Part shown: one piece after another, positions 12,682 through 25,044 of the stretch
Numbering within the stretch: the stretch's first letter is position 1
How the letters are laid out: each line of letters begins with the position of its first letter
Assembly (NCBI GenBank): GCA_016647705.1
Contig: CM028333.1
Span: forward strand, 26,096,243 to 26,160,242
Length of the DNA: 64,000 bases
Direction: 5' to 3'
Source: Eucommia ulmoides
Taxonomy: Eukaryota > Streptophyta > Magnoliopsida > Garryales > Eucommiaceae
Translations under genes and position numbers: made by a program
The notes under the pieces: model-generated
What the model saw: only the letters and a program-made list of their open reading frames with translations
Databases searched by the model: none
Told to the model about the DNA's origin: nothing

Positions 12682-15600
12682 TTAAGAAGTTACAGTACAA
12701 GTGCTATTATAAGCTTGGGTTCTATGTTTCTTATCATATGCACTTCCAAGAACTACTAAACATGAAGCTTGGTGATGGAACTTAGGCTTAATAAGCCTTC
12801 CAACCACACGAAAACTTGACCTAAACCTCATATGAATCACAAGAGGCAAACCCTTCTCGGTTTTGAGCATGTCTTCCATGTTCCTCCCAGCGCCATACAT
12901 CGGTTTATTCGTTGTTCCTATGAATAACTTGAACGTCGATAAATTGCCGCTCTCTGCGTACAATTTTGAACCCTATAAAGTAAAAAAAAACTGGCTGAAA
13001 GATGAGAAAATCCAATTACTCCAATGTCGAATCTCCAAATTGAATACATGTATACTATAATCAATTTAAATTTGTTGGAATAAGCCGTAAGTGTTCGGTA
13101 TCGAGCGAAATATATTGAGCATACTGATCCTGTTTTTTTTTTTTTTTTTTTTTTCCTAACATCGGAAGATTACTTCTCATCGACGTTAAAAAATGAAATA
13201 CAATAATATGATCAATAAGCCCAATATAAAAAGCTCAACACCTGCCAAGTAACAAAATTTTGTTCCTAAATAAAGTTTTTCCATAGGCTAAATAAAAAAT
13301 AAATAGGAAAATCTCAATGAAGACAAGGTTGAGATTTCTCCGAAATTGATCAATTAGGGCTTTCGGATGCAATTTACAAACTTCAAGTTGCAATTTGTTG
13401 AAATTGAAAGTTTAGGATGGTAAGTATAATTAATTCTTGGTTAAAAATGTCTTACTTGTGACCTTGCAAAAAGGAGATTGGTAAACGACATCGTCATGAG
13501 AGGAGGATGGATATGGAGTCCAAATAGCTTCGATTTGTTGTCTACCAAAAGATCAATGGAACAGTTGCAACTGAGGATTTTGGTGGTGACCCCAGAGGAA
13601 TCCGCCCCCTCTCCTAGTCCAAATTGCTTAATTCCTGCCACCTGTTATATATTTAAATTAACTTTTTCTTTTCTTTTTTCCAAAAGTAATAATAATAAAA
13701 AAATTATAAAAACCCAATTAAAATTAATGTTATGAATTAGTTATTTTAAAATTTAAAAAAAGAAAGTGTAAAATTAATATTCAATATCTAGTGGGAGTCT
13801 TATCTTCACAAAATGGGTAATACTATAAATACAAGTTGGTGGTGATTGTGACAATTATCTTGGCATAGCAAAACAAGCGTGGTTAATTTTTAAGGTTTCT
13901 TTGCTTTGTAATTGTGAAAGTATTCTACGTCTTTAAAAAAACAATTGAACTTTAATTTAAAATGGGGAAAATTATATTTTTGGTCCTTATAGTATAGGAT
14001 GGGTCTTTCGCAATACAAGGTAAGATCACGTACAATAAACTTAAATGGTCTGATATTTCCTCAAACCCTGCACATAGCGACAGCTTTGTGGTACCAGGTT
14101 GCACTTTAAAGTATATGATGGGTGTTGATCCTAAGATTTTGATGAACAATTAAATGTTTATATTTTTTGTGGAATTAACAATTTTATTGAGTGTTTCGGT
14201 TTATTAGTTTTAGTGATAAAAATGATCATGAAGATATTATGACAATACTAAAGATGATGGCAAAGATGATGGAAGATTAAGAGTTTGAAGAAATTGAAGA
14301 ATCTAGAGAAAACAACTCAGGTTAAATTTTAACTCTTAATATATTCCGGTTAGGATCACACATAGCACAAAATATTTTTCAAAATTATGTGTGTTTTTAT
14401 AGGATTCTAATTAGTTAAATTATCTGCTCCTATGTGCAATTGAAAAAGAAATAAAAATAATTTATTAAAATTGAATTAAGGAAAGGATTCCAGCATTGAT
14501 CGATCAACTTGTAGGTCAACTTATGAAAGATAAGTGAAGTTGTTGAATTTTTCGGTCAACAGGTAGGTCGACCTGAACTTAAATGGTGAACTCGCTGAAT
14601 CGGTCAGTCGACAGGTAGGTCAACCTATAGCCAAAAGAGGAAGTCTCTGAATCTTCCAGTCGACAAGTGAGTCAACTGTGTAACTCTCTGAATCGTCCGG
14701 CCGACGGATGAAGTATGGGCAATCGACCGATAGGCAAAGGATTTTTGGCTTGGCTACATCCTAAATCAGGTAGTCGACAAACGGGCTTTGGTCGGTCGAC
14801 AGATGGATCAGTTTCAGGATTTATGAAATTTCAAATTTTATTCAAACAGTAGTCGTTACTAGTCGTTTATGATTAAGATATGCGAGATATCTTAGGGGTC
14901 TGATATATTTTGAGCTATTTAATTAATACTTAAATATCCCTATAGATATGGTTCATATATTTTTTATATTTCTCAATTTGGTACATGTAATTCTTTTTAT
15001 TTTATCTAATTGAGTTTAAGAAAATGTTTAAGAGACTTAATTGAATATTCTAAAAGATATTATTAACTGAATTATACCGGGATCAAGTCATAATGATATA
15101 TGGGGTCTATAAGTACTTTTTAAATACTTATTATTTGAAAACTAGCCATTGGAAGGTTTGTTCTAATTCCTTATATATAGACCTGCGGATTTCACATAAC
15201 AAGAAGACAATACACACAATATCAACAACTATTTAGCTCCTAAACTTTTTTAAGAGTCGTCATTCTAATATTATTTTGAGAGATCAATTGTGAGATCGAT
15301 TATTGAGAAGTTCTTGAGTTAAAGTGCTATTTGAGTTAGCATCACCGATGTAAGCTGTCTTGCGATACTACGTGCAATCTATTCGGTGTTTTCTTGGTGA
15401 GATCGTTCCAAACTTATTCTTTAATTGAGTATTTTATTATTATTATTATTTGCTCGGTGAATTAATCTTTTTCAAAAATTGTTTTTGAACTTTAAAAGCA
15501 TAAAAATCTTTTAAAAAACGATTTGTGTGTTAATCTGATTACGTGTTTAATTGTACTACTCGCATTCTTTATTATAATCAGATTTTGTTTCCTCACTTTA

Positions 15601-18600
15601 TTTCTATCACTAGTATCGGAACATTAATTGAGTTTGAATTTATCTGGGGTGGTAGAAGCTCCAAGTGGGAAAATCACTTATCAATTGTTTATAATTGGTG
15701 AGTTGAGTGTCGAATTAGATACTACTAGAAATGTCTAATCAATGGTAGTTGGTTTCAATCTCTTCCAGTAAAGAGATTGAGGTTTTGATCTTTGCCTAGA
15801 GTACAAAAATGTTAGGTTACTCTTTTTCCTTGAAAAGAACTTAGATGTGATTCTTCCTGATTAGGATTAATTGCAAGTGAATTGTAAATGTTTCATCCTT
15901 ACTTGGAAAAATGATACTTGAAGTAATTGTAAGGTTTGATTCTTAGCCTAAGGTATAAAATAATTAGGTTTGATCCTTAGCCTGTAAAAGGATTAGGCTA
16001 ATGTTTAGCCTGTAATATAAGGTTATTCTTGAGCCTCGGAAAAATAAGAGGTTATTCCTGAATCTCGGAAAAAGAATTTGTAAAAGTTGATTCTGAACCT
16101 ATGAAAAAAATCATTATATAAAGGTTTGGTTCCTACCTATTTAAAATAATTCTAGTTATTAGTGAGTGAGAATCTCCGTGGGACTCGGAGGACTAAATTA
16201 GTCAAAAATAGCTTGGTGAACCAAGATATATCATGGTGTGTTGTTTTATTTACTTTACTTATATATTGTTGTTTGGTGTACACCTAGTTGATAACACATA
16301 TCCGCTACTATAAAGATAATAATTAAATTTAAGATAAAATTAATTGTTTGATTTTTTGAAGTATTATATTCTGATAATTTTTAATACTACCTAATGAGCA
16401 TATTTTTATATTTCATTACTCTACTAAAATTAAGCACGTTTTCTTTTAATTACGATTCAGTTTTCTCTTTCTCATTATTCAAATAAATCATTTTAAAGAA
16501 AGGTCATGAAAAAACGTCTTACGTTGAAATGACAAAAATATATTTGTTAGAAGGCCACGTGTTGTGCATGGTCCCCCTTTCATGGCAAATATCAAGGTTT
16601 ACTTAGACATCCACCCCTTACTTTAAGGACCAAAAATATAATTTTCCCTTTAAAATAATGAAAAATTAAAATCAGAATTTTTATTTTGAAAAATCTGAAT
16701 CAAATTAATTAAAAAAATCAGATTGAACCCAAACCATCTACAACAAACGCAAGCCAATTTTAGTTCTAACAATTTCAAGCTTGAATCAGCCTTCAATTTC
16801 AGATCTGACAATTTTAGGCCAATTTCAGATCCAACCCAACACCATCTTCTTCCTATCTTTCTACAACAAACGCATGCGAATTTCAGATCCAAAAATTGCA
16901 GTTTTAAGTTCTGAGAAATTCAGATTTAGGATTTGGAGACTTGAGGGTTGATGTTGGGCGACGGTGGTTCTGCAAGTTCGCGTTGATTCAGTGAGTGGCG
17001 ATGAAGATGGAGATTGTAGATTTGGGTTTCAAACTAGGGACAATATTGGTGTTCGTGGGTGGCTATGGTGGGTTCAATGGATTGGGTATTAGATCTGGAG
17101 TGAGTAAATATTTGTAGAGAGAGAAAGAAGAACTACCACCGTAAGGATGCATTGGACAGGTAACAAGCAACGACGACGAAGATGGAGTGCAATTGACAAC
17201 AACGACAAAGAAGGTTGCTCAAACGATGGATTTGTCAACTACTCTTAGAATATAGATTTCTAAATGACACCTATTTTAAAAAAATTCATAAATGATATTT
17301 CATCTTTTATTTTTTAGATGAAGAGATTTTACAAATTCAAAGAAGAATTTATTAGAGAGGAAACTTGACGCCCATTGACAATCATGCCCATATTTGAAAT
17401 CTTGATGGAAAATAATTTGTATTTTATTATTGGCGACCGAAAAATAAATGATAATAATGATGGCAATGTAATAGTAATAATAATAGCATCCAAGACGACA
17501 GAAATAATTTGGTGCTGAGTATGATAACAACAATAAATAAATAAATAATATATTTGTAGGATATTTTAAAGAAACTCAAGTACTAAAAATATTAAAAATT
17601 TAGAAAAATAGCTAATAATTGCAATAGTGGATTTAATCAAATAGGACATAATTCCAAATTTACTCTGAATATCAAGATAATGAATTTTTCTTAATATTTT
17701 TGTTATAAATAGTATTTTCTTAAATATTTTTTATTGGGTTTATAGCCTATGTTAATTTATTTTATGAAAATAAAATTAATTTTAATTAAAAAAATTCACT
17801 TCCACCTCCTTTATGTTCCACAAAAATAATATTCATTTAAACGTATGAGTTTAAATATTTTCGTTGCTAAGGAAAAAGGCAAGATATTAAAGAAGAGTAT
17901 CAAATGTGATGTTAAAATCAAACTTGGAAAATAACAAAAAAAAATACTAAAATATTAAAGTACAATGAATTTCAAATAATTTCTTTGACTAAATCATTTC
18001 GAATATTTATAATTGAAACTATAAGTACAATGTGATTTTCATCTGCTGATATCCTATTTACAGTTTAGAAATTTAATTTTTTTTTGTTAGAAGTCCAAAA
18101 TTATTACAATAAGTAATATGTTATGTCTAGATTTATTTATTTATTTTTACAAATGTTTGGGAGAAAGAATTTTGAACAGACAATACACTAAATGACTATT
18201 AATTTTGGATATGATAATAAAAAAATCACTGTAAATTATTACTGGAGTTATCACAAAAACTAAAATTCAGTGAATAGTGGACCAAAATCCTAAATCATAT
18301 ACCATATACAAAATCAAAACTAAAAATGAACCATAAATCAAAATAAGACATATTTTCAATCTCTTTTTTCTTATCAAATTAATGGTCAAAATTTTCTCTC
18401 TTACTATTAATATTATGAACCTAGATTTTCTATAAACTAATCACTCCTAATTTTTTTAAAATATTCATTTTTGCCCCTTTATTTTAAGATAAATCAATTA
18501 CAATCTTTAAATTTTTATATACTCTTCCTCTACTTTATATAAATTTCAAGTCAACTCCTAAAAAAAAAAAAATTATCCTTCAAAAAATATTTCATGTTTT

Positions 18601-20693
18601 CTATTGTATGTAAATTAAGAATCAAAATTGTAACAACAAAGTATTTCAATTAAAAAATATATTCATAAAATATTTTTAGACCCGGATAATATCGATCTAA
18701 AACTAGTTTATTTTTATTTCGAACTAGGGGAATTGGAGACTCCAAATCTTAGGTGAAAAATGTATAAATGTCCCATGCAACCAACCGCAAGTTAGAAGAG
18801 TGTTAATGGGTTCCACTGCCCAATGAGGTTGACGGGTTGCCATTCCTACATTATTAAAGGGCCTCTGCTGATGGGTTGAGCCCACAACTCTGGGCGCGGG
18901 CTTAAAATTAAAGATCAATCAGATTTCATGTCGAATTAGATTGTACCAAATTCTTGTGTACCCTCTCCATTCACATCCTAGTCCAGTTTAGAACCCAGAA
19001 ACCTTTTTTTTTTTTTTTTTTTTTTCATTTCGACAAATATTAGATCAGCTTTTATAATTTTGATAATAATTAAGATATCTTTTATTAAAAAAATGCCTTG
19101 CCATATATTTTTTTTTTTTCATTTTTTTTTTTTTACTTTCTATCTTTCTCTCTTGCTTTCCATTTTATTTTTTTTTATTCAATATTTTTTTATTCATTTT
19201 TTTGTATATGGTGTTTATAAAAAAAAATACAAATAAAACTTTAGAAAACAAAATACATAAAAGAAAATAAAAAGGAAATTTTAACTTTTTTATTTATCAA
19301 ATCCTATTTTTTTACTTTTTAATTTTTTGTTGTTTTTTTTTTTTTTATATATATTTTATTTTATAGATTTTGATTTTTGATTTTTGGTCAAATTACAATT
19401 TTGGTCCTCCTACTTGCAGCTTTTTTTTATGTTACCCTCCAACTTCTTCATTTTTTTTTTCCCGCAATCAGTCTGTCTAATTTGTAATTGTTATTCTAAG
19501 TGGTCATTCTGTTAGAATTAGTGTTAATTTTAACTGAAAAAATTGCACTTCACCTCCAAATTTTAACTGGAATAATTACATTTCATTATGGAAGATACAC
19601 TACTTTATGTACTGTGAAATCCCATATTAAACATCCATGCATTTTTATATTTTGGTTGTTTTTTCTCTCTTTTATTTTTGTCTTTTAATAGTTTTTTTCT
19701 TTTTTTTATTTTGGTCTTTTGCACAAATTCTAGAATGAATTGGACTTATGAGGTGAAATTTGGGACAAATTAAATCTTTTTCTTTCATTATTTTTCGTCA
19801 CCTTTCTTTTTTCGTTATTTTTTCTCTTCTTTTTTCTTTGTTTTGTTCAATATTATTTATTTTTATTTTTTACAAATTGAATTAAAAAATATAAACTTCG
19901 CATATTTCAATTTTTAATTAGTTCCCAAAATAAAATTAAACTATTCTACATTCTATGCAAAATCAATATAACTAATATCTCGAGTGGAATTTGGTCCCCA
20001 ATGGGTTGAATTTCTACTAATAAATTTATCATTTTTCTCTTCTATCTTTCCAATTCTATTTGGATATTAATTAAAATTTTAAATAGGCAAAATCTAGATT
20101 TTTCAATTTTATTTTAAAAAATAGTGAAAAACTAAATATAATGGAAGAAAACAAGCGAAAAAGAAAAATAAAACAAAAAAAAGAGAGATAAAACAAAAAA
20201 TAAAGCAAACAAAACACACAAACAAAATGAAGAAAAACAACAAAATAATTTTTTAAATTAGTCCCCAACCCATAAGGCCATGTTATTTTAGAATTTTAGG
20301 GGAAAAAAAAAAGACAAAAAAATGAAAAGGTAACAATCGAAAAAAAAAAAGAAGCAGAAATGGGTGTTTAGTACGGGGTTTATAGTGTGTGGAGTAAAGT
20401 GTTATTTCTTTAAAGCATATGGGGATGAAGTGCAATTCTTCTAGTTAAAATTTGGAACTGAAGTGTAATTTTTCTACTCAAAATTAACATTAATTCTAAC
20501 AGAATGGGCACTTAGAATGATGGTAACAACTTAAAGGGACTGATTGCAAAAAAAAAAATGAATTGGAAGACCACATAGAAACGACGTTACAAGGAGGACC
20601 AAAACTGTATGTCTTTGATTTTTTTTAATTACTAAAAATCAAAAGCAAAAGAAAAAATTCAAAATAAAAGTAATAAAGTAAAAAAAAATAGAA

Positions 20694-20758
<65 letters not shown>

Positions 20759-22412
20759 GAAAATAAGAAAAAAGTAATAGAAAATATTATGTTGTAAGGG
20801 TATTTTAACGTCTTAGATAATTAAAATGAAAAAATAAAGCGTCTCCTAAGTATTAAGAAAATGATAAAGATTATCTTGATATTCTGTCAAAATGACCCCC
20901 AATTTTCAAGTTTAAACTCGTAGTTAGTCCAATGAAAAAAACACCTTTCACTTTCTTATTTTAAAAGAAAAAATAAAATTTAAACCCGAGATACACTTAT
21001 TATTTTAACAAATACCCAAAATATTTTCTATTATTTTTATAGTAACTAAGATATCTCTTGTTTTCTCAGTTTGATTCCCTATGACACCCTTCATCTTATT
21101 TTATTGACAAAAATATTTTTGCAATATAATTTTTTTTTTTTTGTTTATTCCATATTTTTTAAATTTTATTTTTTATTTTCAACTCTCTCTCTCCGTGTTT
21201 TTTATTTTTTATTTTTATTCTCTATCTTATTTTGTTTGTTTTATTTATTTATTTTTTATATGTTATTTGTAAAAAATAAAAAAGTGAAAGTAAAAAAATT
21301 TAGAAAACAAATGAAAAAAATAAAAACAAAACAACAAAAAAATTGAAAAACAGGATTTGAAAAAAAAAAACAATTTTTTATTTAAAATATTTTTTTATTT
21401 TGTTTTATGTTTTTTTATAATTTAACTTTTTTTTTTTTAATTTTCTCGAAACACTATATAAAAAAATTAAAAAAATAAAAACAAGTAAAATAAAAACTAT
21501 GGAACAAAAGTGAAAAATAAAAGATAAAAATAGTAAAACAAAAGGGAAAAAAATGTTACAAATGTATTTTTCGAAATTGATTAAAAGATGTATCAACTAT
21601 TGTAAAAATAATAAGGAATTGATCTTCATATTTTTAAAAATTACAGCTCATTGACTGGTCTTATCATATAGAAAGACAATAAATAAACGGGATCCTACAA
21701 ATGGCATTTGCATATTATGCTATTCAGCACGTCAAATAAGTTATGTTGCATTGCTTAATACATTTACCATTTTCATCCTCACCTTTTGGCCATTGAAGAG
21801 ATAGAGATGTATAGTGTAGGCGCGTACCTTAACAGTAATCTTGGGAGATGGAGGCTTGGTAGAGATGTAGAAAACAAGGAGAGCAACCAGAAAACTCAAA
21901 ACCGCCCTCCAACCAATCTGCAGACACATCCAGCCACATGAACTCGACTCCCGAAACGAAAAATACCTCCACCACCACCCTCCTCCTCGTGAAGATCTCC
22001 AGTTATAATAATATTCTTCCTCCTCCTCCTCCTCCTCCTCCTCAGCGTCATCTTCATCCTCGTAATAGTTGAATCCATTAATCCGATGAATACTGTCATG
22101 GGTTACGCCATTTTTGCCGGCCGTGCGTAGGTCGTAGGCGGCGACCATCTTTTTGTCGTGGCAGAAGGAGTTGTTGGAGCCACGGGAGGAGGAGCAGCGC
22201 GAGAGGGTGCACGCATCTTGAGATGCGCGTGGGAGCGGAGTGTGGAATCCGGACTCAATGTTGTTGTGAATGGGGGGGAGGCCGTCGGCGCTGTTGGCGT
22301 GGGAAAGGGTGGAGGGGCTGGAGACGAAGTAGACTGCGTATGGGTAGGAGGATCGGAATAAAGCTTCTTCGTCCCCTTCTCCCGACTCCATTCTCTGGTT
22401 TGGCTTCGGCAT
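12682..22412 (-). CDS. LEA_2 / NDR1-HIN1-like membrane protein, three exons
   Basis: Exons 22412-21828, 13641-13456 and 12972-12682 join in phase 0 at every junction (donors AAG|GTACGC and CAA|GTAAG; acceptors AACAG|G and TATAG|GG) and give 353 aa. The N-terminus is soluble, with YAVYFVSSPSTLSHANSAD near residues 25-45 (the 'YYVQSPS' motif of this plant subfamily), a Ser/Cys-rich stretch, and an acidic Glu run encoded by a TCC repeat (about 22018-22045 on the plus strand). One transmembrane segment lies at about residues 170-184. Exons 2 and 3 form the LEA_2 beta-domain (NCSIDLLVDNKSKLFGLHI; VVGRLIKPKFHHQASCLVV). The family comprises single-pass plasma- or endomembrane proteins linked to stress and defence; the exact role here is unknown. 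The start at 22412 is the first ATG; an alternative in-frame Met lies seven codons on. The oddity is the 8.2-kb first intron full of transposons. Exon structure is by homology to remembered family members; transcripts were not seen. Confidence 0.82.
12973..13455 (-). other. LEA_2 intron 2
   Basis: A 483-bp intron with GT-AG ends between exons 2 and 3. It contains a T/A homopolymer tract at about 13132-13155. No other feature seen. Confidence 0.75.
13964..16648. mobile_element. hAT-like TIR element carrying a copia LTR
   Basis: Left end GGGGAAAATTATATTTTTGG and right end CCAAAAATATAATTTTCCC are inverted repeats that extend imperfectly through about 40 bp. Both sides carry the identical 8-bp sequence TTTAAAAT (13956-13963 and 16649-16656), the duplication size typical of hAT elements. 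Without the LTR insertion starting at 14123 the element would be only about 0.4 kb, so it was a small non-autonomous element. It lies within LEA_2 intron 1. Confidence 0.72.
14123..16393 (+). mobile_element. Solo LTR, copia (same family as 47-57 kb)
   Basis: Starts TGTTGATCCTAAG and tracks, in order, the LTR sequences at 47066-49319 and 53930-56163: the 'GATGAACAATTAA' start, a block of TCGGTCAACCGA-like motifs (about 14500-14800), a late 'gttccaaa-cttattct' block and an AT-rich end. The right limit near 16393 is where similarity to the other copies stops. Fossil, no internal domain. Confidence 0.7.
16660..19380. other. AT-rich intronic sequence, no gene seen
   Basis: Part of LEA_2 intron 1. 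Around 16690-17250 there are short direct repeats (two copies of 'caacaaacgca') and a GC-richer patch resembling the interior of degraded DNA transposons. The remainder is AT-rich with homopolymer runs. Short open frames here have no recognisable motif. Confidence 0.5.
19385..20617. mobile_element. Long-TIR, MULE-like non-autonomous element
   Basis: About 230 bp at the left end (from roughly 19385, 'ACAATTTTGGTCCTCC') reappears as a diverged reverse complement at the right end (to roughly 20617, 'GGAGGACCAAAACTG'). Matching landmarks in the same order include a 'GCAATCAGTC' block, a 'CATTCTGTTAGAATTA' block and 'CCAAATTTTAACT'. Long TIRs with AT-rich filler are typical of Mutator-like elements. 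The target duplication was not resolved, so the limits are approximate. Confidence 0.62.
20700..20749. repeat. (TA)n microsatellite
   Basis: About 50 bp of TA repeats just outside the long-TIR element, inside LEA_2 intron 1. Confidence 0.95.
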
Positions 22413-22639
22413 TGATGTGTGTGTGTGTGTGTGTGTGAAAGAGAGAGTGATGATTTTTATAAGATGGGCAACGGGGAATATGTAAGGCTTTTTAAAAGGA
22501 GATTGATCATAAAATAGACGTTGCTTTCTCTGGGTGGGAGGGAGGGGAGGGAGAGACAGAGGACTGAAGTCACTGTGTGAACCACTTAAACTTCACTTTG
22601 TATATGAAAAGTTTTGATTTACGATGATATAAATCTATA

Positions 22640-24080
22640 ACACTTAAATCAACGTATCAAATTATCAAGAATTCTATAATACACGTAAATTGTGTACGTA
22701 GATCTATTATGAATAATCGATTACCGATGCGGAAATCTACAACGATCGATCACGAGTAGGGCACAGATCGAGTGGGTACGTGATCTTCCTCAACCAAATT
22801 ACCTTAATTCCTCAATGGGACCGTCGTTCCTCTTCCAGATGGGGAGAAGGGAGCCGTCGTTTGATTTGGTGTCTTGGGAACCATAACTCTAATGTTTTCT
22901 TTATATATGATGTGATTAGAGTTCCCATAATCCTCTAATCATCCCCATAATTTACACATTTAACCTACATTCTTTTTTAGTAGTCTACGAACTTACCTAA
23001 ATTAATTAGAAATTAATTCATTCAATTTAAATAACAAATATAATTGAGTTAATAATGTGTTGCCTAAAATATATTAAAAAATAAAATTTCTTAATAATCT
23101 CCCACTAGAGCTACATATTATTCCTGCAACAATTATATCACAAAATTGCTTAGGCGTGCATTCATATGCTATTTCTTCTTAAATAATTTGGTCCATCTCA
23201 TATATTAGTAATGGAATTACCACAGTTTTTATCACAATACAGTCGTGACTAAACCACAATGATTATCGTACTAATACACTCAATGACATAGATCAAATGT
23301 GGATGAGTAGCATGAAAATTACATGCAATGTGATCTCAAACATGCCTATTTTAAACTAATCCAACTTTAGTATTTAGTGAGATCAATCCAAAGTCCTTAA
23401 TATAATGCGAACATTGCAAACAATAAAAAATCATAAATCATCAACTTTATTCTGCAAAAATCTTAAACAATTCAATGTCTAAAGCAAAATACATAGAACA
23501 AAAAATGACTCCTACTAAACCAATGTATTACCAAAAATAACACCCATGTGAGCAGTGTGCGCATAAAAGACCTTAGGGGTTAAGTCATGGGTCCGCTAGC
23601 ATAGAATCTGTCTCTATATGTTCTATAACAATCTGTTTATCATGAACTCTCTCATTAACAACTAGAAACTTGATATCGATAAATACGACTTCGTCGAACT
23701 CCTGTTGTTGTTGGAGTAAGCATCATTGAGTTATTGTTACAATAAATCTTTAATGGCCTTCCAATGCCATCTATCACATGTAGCCTAGTGACAAAGTTCT
23801 GTAACCATATTTCGTGGTTGGACACCTCATAACAAGCAATGAACTCCCGTTGCCACGATTAAAGAAACTATGAGAGTCTGCTCAGCAAACTTCCATAAAA
23901 TATCTCCTCCAGCCAACATAAAGATATAGCCTGATATGGAGCGTCTGCTATCCTAGCATCCCGCAAAATCGGAGTTAGAGAACCCGATGATCTCTAAATT
24001 GTCTGATCTCCGATAAGTGAGCATGTAGTCTTTTGTTCTTTTCAAATAATATATCACGTGTTTCGCTGCCTTCCAATTGT
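22640..24080 (-). mobile_element. Ty1/copia remnant: RNase H region and LTR
   Basis: Minus-strand fossil. From about 24080 down to 23550 the minus strand reads as copia RNase H-side coding (around 24050: KHVIYYLKRTKDYMLTYR-like). Below about 23540 it passes into LTR-like non-coding DNA containing a 'ctcccactagagc' stretch (about 23100) and extends towards 22640. The 5' part is absent. Broken in several places. Confidence 0.6.
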
Positions 24081-25040
24081 AAACACGACATTTTGATCGC
24101 CCCACAAAAAATTTCATGTTATATTTAACTTTGTTTCATTTTTTATTTCAGAAAATACAAATACAAAAAATAATTGATAAAGAAAAAAAAATCAAAATAG
24201 AATAAAAGAGTTTTAAAACTTGAGAAATAAAAAGGGGGTGCAATTTGAAAGAGAAGAAGTGAGGAAAAGAGAGAAAATGAGAGAGAAAAGTCAAAGGAGA
24301 TGGGGCTCGCCACTTTGCCATACCAAAAGAGAGAGAGAGAAGAGGAATAAGGGTGGGGCCACTTTTTTTGGGAGCCATGTGTGTGTGTGCATGAACCAGT
24401 GGATCCCCTCCCTATTACCGTGTATGTGTGCACATGAAAAGAAAAAAAAAAAAAAAAAACAGCGTCTACCATGTGTCGCCGACTGCTTTGGCGGTGGAAT
24501 GGGCGAGTGTTCCTCACACACCCGAAACCTTAAGGGTTCTCTTTGTCTTTTGTTTTTCCATTTTTACCCTTTCTCAATCCAATTGGGATTGGGTTTGGTG
24601 GCCAAACCTAAGTTTTTAGGGTTTCCTCATGTTTTTCATGCCCCATCTTTTCTTATAAATAGGACTTTCCTCTTACCACTTGATTCATTCAAAAATTGAG
24701 AGAGAAAACTCCCTTACAGAGTGATTCTCATTGAAAATCCTTTCTGGAAGCCGTCTAGAGAAAGAAAAAATCTGAGCATCAAAATTCTTGTCCCAGAATA
24801 GGTATGTTCTTCTTTATTTTTCAGATTATTTAAATATATCCATAGTTTAAATTACTAAGCTTTTTATTTTTGAATGTTCGATGACTCGTTGAAAAACATC
24901 AGGATGAGGTTTCACCATTCTCAATCTGAATATTTGAGCGTTTAGACAAGGACACCCACACCCGCTGTTTTTTTAATTTTATTTCTGTATTTTTTCAAAT
25001 TTATTTTATTTATAATTCATAAAAAGAAAAAAAAGAAAAA
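24081..25040 (+). mobile_element. Probable solo LTR with TATA box
   Basis: Starts TGTAAACACGACATTTTGATC next to the copia remnant. It carries a TATA-like CTTATAAATAGG at about 24653-24664, a purine-rich leader ('gagagagaaaactccc') and a donor-like GAATAG|GTATGTTC at about 24801. No protein-coding frame follows. An LTR with U3, TATA and R/U5 explains this best. A captured host promoter with a 5' UTR intron is the alternative. The right end is not defined. Confidence 0.4.
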
Positions 25041-25044
25041 AAAT

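Larger units (their letters stand above)
13642..21827 (-). other. LEA_2 intron 1, transposon-filled (8.2 kb)
   Basis: Intron inferred from in-phase joining of exon 1 (ends KITVK) to exon 2 (starts VAGIKQF), which together restore the continuous LEA_2 domain order. It holds a hAT-like TIR element with an LTR inside, a long-TIR MULE-like element, a (TA)n run and long poly-T/poly-A tracts. The stretches 16660-19380 and 20750-21740 are low-complexity AT-rich DNA in which I see no gene. Confidence 0.7.

Noticed and set aside
21741-21827. Read-through C-terminus of the LEA_2 first exon ending in a stop at 21741
   Set aside because: Family conservation stops exactly at an AAG|GTACGC donor and resumes at 13641 in phase; the extension is intron.
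24143-24699. Overlapping long frames on both strands (up to 159 codons)
   Set aside because: Low-complexity purine/pyrimidine tracts, no motif, overlapping each other on opposite strands; better explained as LTR leader sequence.
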